Source of the DNA: Bradyrhizobium sp. 1
GTDB lineage: Bacteria > Pseudomonadota > Alphaproteobacteria > Rhizobiales > Xanthobacteraceae
DNA length: 35,543 nt
Reading direction: 5' to 3'
Assembly: GCF_023073315.1 (NCBI RefSeq)
Contig: NZ_JADPJH010000010.1
Coordinates: 535,865-571,407, forward strand
This document shows positions 32,875 to 35,543 of this stretch, in pieces. How positions within the stretch are numbered: position 1 is the first letter of the stretch; every line of letters begins with the position of its first letter. Position numbers and translations under genes: made by a program. Below the pieces are notes generated by a model. The model did not search any database and was not told where the DNA came from. It saw nothing but the letters and a program-made list of their open reading frames with translations.

Positions 32875-33333
32875 ATGCAGATGAACGACAGCCAGCGTAT
32901 CCCAGCCTCACGCGAAGAGGTCTGGGCGGCGCTGAACGATCCCGCAGTGCTGAAGCAGTGCATCCCCGGCTGCCAGTCGCTCGATGTGACCGCACCCAAC
33001 GAGATGACCGCGACGGTGGTCTTCAGGGTCGGCCCGGTGAAAGCGACGTTCAGCGGCAAGGTGACCTTGTCCGATTTTGATCCGCCGAACGCCTATCGCA
33101 TCTCGGGGGAAGGCTCCGGCGGCGTCGCCGGCTTCGCTAAGGGCGGCGCGCTCGTGCGGCTGGAATCCGAGAGCGCCGATGTCACGGTGCTGTACTACGA
33201 CGTCGATGCGCAGATCGGCGGCAAGCTTGCGCAGCTCGGTGCGCGGCTGATCAACTCGACGGCGACGAAGCTCGCCGGCGAGTTCTTCAAGTCGTTTGCG
33301 GAGGTGGTGAGCGCAAAGGCCGAGGCGAGCTAG
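32875..33333 (+). CDS. coxG: CoxG, SRPBCC-fold CODH accessory protein
   Basis: This is a 152-residue START/SRPBCC-fold protein of the CO dehydrogenase subunit G family. The N-terminus QRIPASREEVWAALNDPAVL and CIPGCQSLDV are diagnostic, and GSGGVAGFAKGGALVRLE fits the later strand. CoxG has been implicated in membrane attachment and quinone use by CODH. This copy ends soon after the last helix (EFFKSFAEVVSAKAEAS) and shows no C-terminal hydrophobic tail. The ATG at 32875 follows GAGAG 9 nt upstream; ATG 32881 is possible. Last gene of the cluster; the next gene is convergent after 12 nt. Confidence 0.92.
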   Translation: MQMNDSQRIPASREEVWAALNDPAVLKQCIPGCQSLDVTAPNEMTATVVFRVGPVKATFSGKVTLSDFDPPNAYRISGEGSGGVAGFAKGGALVRLESESADVTVLYYDVDAQIGGKLAQLGARLINSTATKLAGEFFKSFAEVVSAKAEAS

Positions 33334-33345
33334 TTACGCCCACCG

Positions 33346-34380
33346 TCACCCCAACGACACGCCTGCCTTGGCGCGGCTGATCCCGAGCGTCAGGATGCGC
33401 TGCAGGAGGTCCTGGTATTTCAGCCCGTCGTGTTGCGCCGCCGTGGCGAACTCCTGGTTTTTCGCGATCTCGGGGTTGGGGTTGGCTTCGATGAAATACG
33501 GTGTGCCGTCGGCGGCCAGACGAAAATCGATGCGCGCGTAGCCGTCGAGTCCAAGCGCCCGGTAGATGCGTTTCGCGGCGCGCTGGATGCGCGCGGTGAC
33601 TTCGGGCGCAAGGTCCTTCGCCGGACCGTCGACGATGCCGACGCGCTCCTGATAGTCCGTGTCATGCTTGGCTTTCTCGGTGGCGATGTGCCGGGACCTG
33701 CGCCCGCCCATGCTGCCGAATTTCAATTCCCAAACCGGCAGAACGCGCAGGCGGTTGTTGCCGAGCACGCCGACGTAAAGCTCTCGCCCCTCGATGAACT
33801 GCTCGGCGATGGCGGCGGTTTCGCTCCGATCGTGGATAAAGGCGACGCGCTCTGCGAGCTTTTCATCGGTATCGACGATGGAGGCCTGAGAAATGCCGGA
33901 AGACCCATCCATGTTCAGGCTCTTGACGATCAGCGGCAGCGCAAGACGCGTCGGACGTTTCACCTTGCGTCGCATTGGGAAAACGGCAAAGGTCGGCACC
34001 GCGATCCGGCGATGATGCACCAGTGTCTTGGACAAATCCTTGCCGCGCGCCAGGATCAGGCCGCGCGGATTGCACCCGGTATAAGGCACCTTCATCAACT
34101 CGAGATAGCTCGCGATGTGCTGGTCGTAGGCGACGTTGTTGTGGAATTCCTCCAGCAGCGTGAAAACCACATGCGGCTTGAACTCCTCGATCGCCTCGCG
34201 GACCGGCCTGATCTCCTCCTGCGCGCCGAGCGCGCGAACCTCATGGCCCGACGCGCGCAAGTTGCTCACGACGTCGTATTCCGTTTTCCAGTTGTTGATT
34301 TCCTGCGCGGTGTAGCCGTCGGAAGAGTCCGGAGGCAGGAAGTCCGGATGCATCAGCACCAGAATACGGAGGCGTCTCAT
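33346..34380 (-). CDS. ATP-grasp ligase, D-Ala-D-Ala ligase-like
   Basis: This is a 344-residue ATP-grasp enzyme. An N-terminal pre-ATP-grasp domain (RILVLMHPDFLPPDSSDGYT) is followed by GCNPRGLILARGK, the nucleotide-binding lysine segment PLIVKSLNMDGSSGIS (149-164), EQFIEGRELYVGVLG (193-207), and the Mg-binding region ARIDFRLAADGTPYFIEAN (282-300) with PNPE. It resembles Ddl but its N-domain and context are not those of a cell-wall gene, so the amino-acid or peptide substrate is unknown. Its ATG overlaps the metallopeptidase stop (ATGA), so the two are coupled. Probably acts in the cytosol, joining a carboxylate to an amine. Confidence 0.85.
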   Translation of the reverse strand: MRRLRILVLMHPDFLPPDSSDGYTAQEINNWKTEYDVVSNLRASGHEVRALGAQEEIRPVREAIEEFKPHVVFTLLEEFHNNVAYDQHIASYLELMKVPYTGCNPRGLILARGKDLSKTLVHHRRIAVPTFAVFPMRRKVKRPTRLALPLIVKSLNMDGSSGISQASIVDTDEKLAERVAFIHDRSETAAIAEQFIEGRELYVGVLGNNRLRVLPVWELKFGSMGGRRSRHIATEKAKHDTDYQERVGIVDGPAKDLAPEVTARIQRAAKRIYRALGLDGYARIDFRLAADGTPYFIEANPNPEIAKNQEFATAAQHDGLKYQDLLQRILTLGISRAKAGVSLG

Positions 34381-35405
34381 AGCGCGATCCATTTCCGCCG
34401 AGACGGGCCAAACATCGCATGCATGGTCTTGGCGGTCACGAGGACGGTGAAGTCGAGAACGAGCTTCTGTTCAGAGCCGACGGCGCGCAGATCGAGCTCG
34501 CGGCAGCGGGAGATCATCTCGTCGAGCACGGCATCGAGCGTGAGCTGGTTCTCGCCCGTCCATCGCGCGACCAATTGCCTGATCTGGGCGCGATGCCGCC
34601 TGATCAGGGCCGAAGCCGGCTTTGAGCGGTGATGCCGCGGATCGGCGGAAAACAGCCGGGAGAGGTCGCGGTCGTAGGTCTTCGCTGGCGTGAAGGCGTA
34701 GAACGCCTGCTTCTTCTTGTAGTGCTCTTCGAGCGTCTGGCTGAGCCGCCCCAGCGTATCGACACGCTCCCGCGTCGTGATCAGCGGCCGCTTTCCCGCA
34801 ATCTCGCTCATCAGCTCGTCGACATATTCGAGCTTCTTCAGCGCGGGCCAGCCGGCATATCGCGTTCGCCAGTTCGAACGCGGCCGCAGCCACACCGCAA
34901 AGGTCTCGGCGAAGTCTTCATCCGGATGGCTCTGCGCGTACCACAGCCGAAGATGCTGCACGTACCGCCTGCTGGCCGGGTTGGGCCGGTAGTAGCGCGG
35001 GTAGTGTTTCGATGACGGGCCGAACAGCTGCTGCCAGCGCCGGCGGCGCTGCAACTGATAGCCGTGCTGCATGGCGTGGCCCGCCTCGTGACGGAGGATG
35101 GCCATGCATTCGCGCCAGGTCCCGCCCTCGACGTCGAACATCATCTTCTTCTCGAGCTTCATCAGGCGGGGATGGGCGAGATAGAAGGGGACAGCGATGC
35201 CGGGCACACCGCCCGGACTGAACCACTCGCTCGAGATCCACGTGTGCGGCCGCAGCCGGATGCCGCGCTCCTCGAGCTCCTCGTGGAGCGTGGCGACGCA
35301 ATCCTCCAGCCAGGTGCCCTCGACCGTAACCCTCAGGCTGGAGAGGCGCTGCTTGAGCAACTCGTCGTCCGACAGCTTCTCCCAGGCAAATTTCCGGCGT
35401 GGCAT
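34377..35405 (-). CDS. Putative zinc metallopeptidase (Peptidase_Mx-like)
   Basis: This is a 342-residue protein with a gluzincin-type metal site: HEAGH at 106-110 (ILRHEAGHAMQHGY), and about 50 residues later YAQSHPDEDFAET (156-168), whose Glu or Asp would be the third ligand. It resembles the putative zinc-binding metallopeptidase family PF15887, in which a SHPxEDxAE segment follows HExGH. No signal peptide or membrane segment is visible, so it is probably cytosolic. The C-terminal 120 residues are helical and basic. Start ATG 35405 has a poor ribosome site. The stop overlaps the ATP-grasp start. Substrate unknown. Confidence 0.82.
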   Translation of the reverse strand: MPRRKFAWEKLSDDELLKQRLSSLRVTVEGTWLEDCVATLHEELEERGIRLRPHTWISSEWFSPGGVPGIAVPFYLAHPRLMKLEKKMMFDVEGGTWRECMAILRHEAGHAMQHGYQLQRRRRWQQLFGPSSKHYPRYYRPNPASRRYVQHLRLWYAQSHPDEDFAETFAVWLRPRSNWRTRYAGWPALKKLEYVDELMSEIAGKRPLITTRERVDTLGRLSQTLEEHYKKKQAFYAFTPAKTYDRDLSRLFSADPRHHRSKPASALIRRHRAQIRQLVARWTGENQLTLDAVLDEMISRCRELDLRAVGSEQKLVLDFTVLVTAKTMHAMFGPSRRKWIAL

Positions 35406-35512
35406 CAGGCATCCAGAGGGCAGAGATGACTCGGGATCCGGATGATGTCATGGGCGGCGGTTGGCAACAACCCGTGAGGCTTGCCTCGTAAGGGACGGGA
35501 GACGCTCGCGCT

Positions 35513-35543
35513 CCCTCGCCCCGCTTGCGGGGAGAGGGTGGGG
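35513..35543. repeat. Partial palindromic repeat at the window end
   Basis: CCCTCGCCCCGC, TTGC, then GGGGAGAGGG forms an imperfect hairpin. It is an inverted copy of the module at 25966-25983. The element continues past the window edge. The rest of 35406-35512 shows no gene. Confidence 0.65.

Noticed and set aside
1..35543. CRISPR arrays, tRNA or rRNA genes, prophage
   Set aside because: No evenly spaced direct repeats, no tRNA cloverleaf and no phage structural genes were seen. The holin-like protein alone is not evidence of a prophage.

Overview
The window looks like chromosome of a high-GC alphaproteobacterium of the Bradyrhizobium/Nitrobacteraceae type. The grounds are gene content (form I cox cluster, PrmB, long-type HisS, DUF3617 and DUF2314 proteins), strong GC bias at third codon positions (which creates long antisense open frames), CtrA-type and EcfG-type regulatory motifs, and many short palindromic intergenic repeats of the kind scattered through Bradyrhizobium genomes. 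The assignment is inference; no rRNA or tRNA gene was seen.

Layout. 1-1664: a partial winged-helix/TolB-like regulator and a SAM methyltransferase. 1711-3448: a two-gene membrane operon (holin-like protein plus BrkB/YihY protein) behind a good EcfG general-stress promoter. 3541-7991: a tight minus-strand operon uvrC-pgsA-moaD-moaE-prmB. 8081-11107: a CtrA-box-containing promoter region, an Omp25-like porin, a cold-shock protein with a structured leader, rlmJ and a periplasmic RNase T2. 11227-12751: three small secreted proteins. 12814-15494: a MarR-OmpR-EnvZ-type regulatory operon, divergent from ilvE (15835-16917). 17135-20000: DUF2314 protein, hisS, 4-oxalocrotonate tautomerase-like protein, FlK-like thioesterase. 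20087-21595: an IS1182-type insertion sequence with recognisable ends, a flanking direct repeat and a frameshifted transposase. 21609-24406: proC, a YbjN protein, and an FMN riboswitch driving a lone lumazine synthase (ribH).

24635-33333 is the centrepiece: an aerobic carbon monoxide dehydrogenase cluster, coxC-MSLDEFG. CoxL carries the form I signature AYRCSFR, and the key residues Gln237, Cys385 and Glu760 sit at a constant offset of three from the Oligotropha enzyme. CoxM (FAD), CoxS (two [2Fe-2S] clusters) and CoxL (Mo/Cu) make the enzyme. CoxD, CoxE and CoxF mature the metal site, and CoxG is a SRPBCC accessory protein. CoxC is an MHYT-LytTR membrane regulator, and a tandem 11-bp direct repeat with a 21-bp period upstream of coxM is a candidate binding site for it. 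The window also carries moaD/moaE (molybdopterin) and a riboswitch-controlled riboflavin gene, both supplying cofactor precursors that this enzyme needs.

33346-35405 is an overlapping pair, a zinc metallopeptidase followed by an ATP-grasp ligase. It is the least understood unit here and the best candidate for an undescribed peptide-modifying system.
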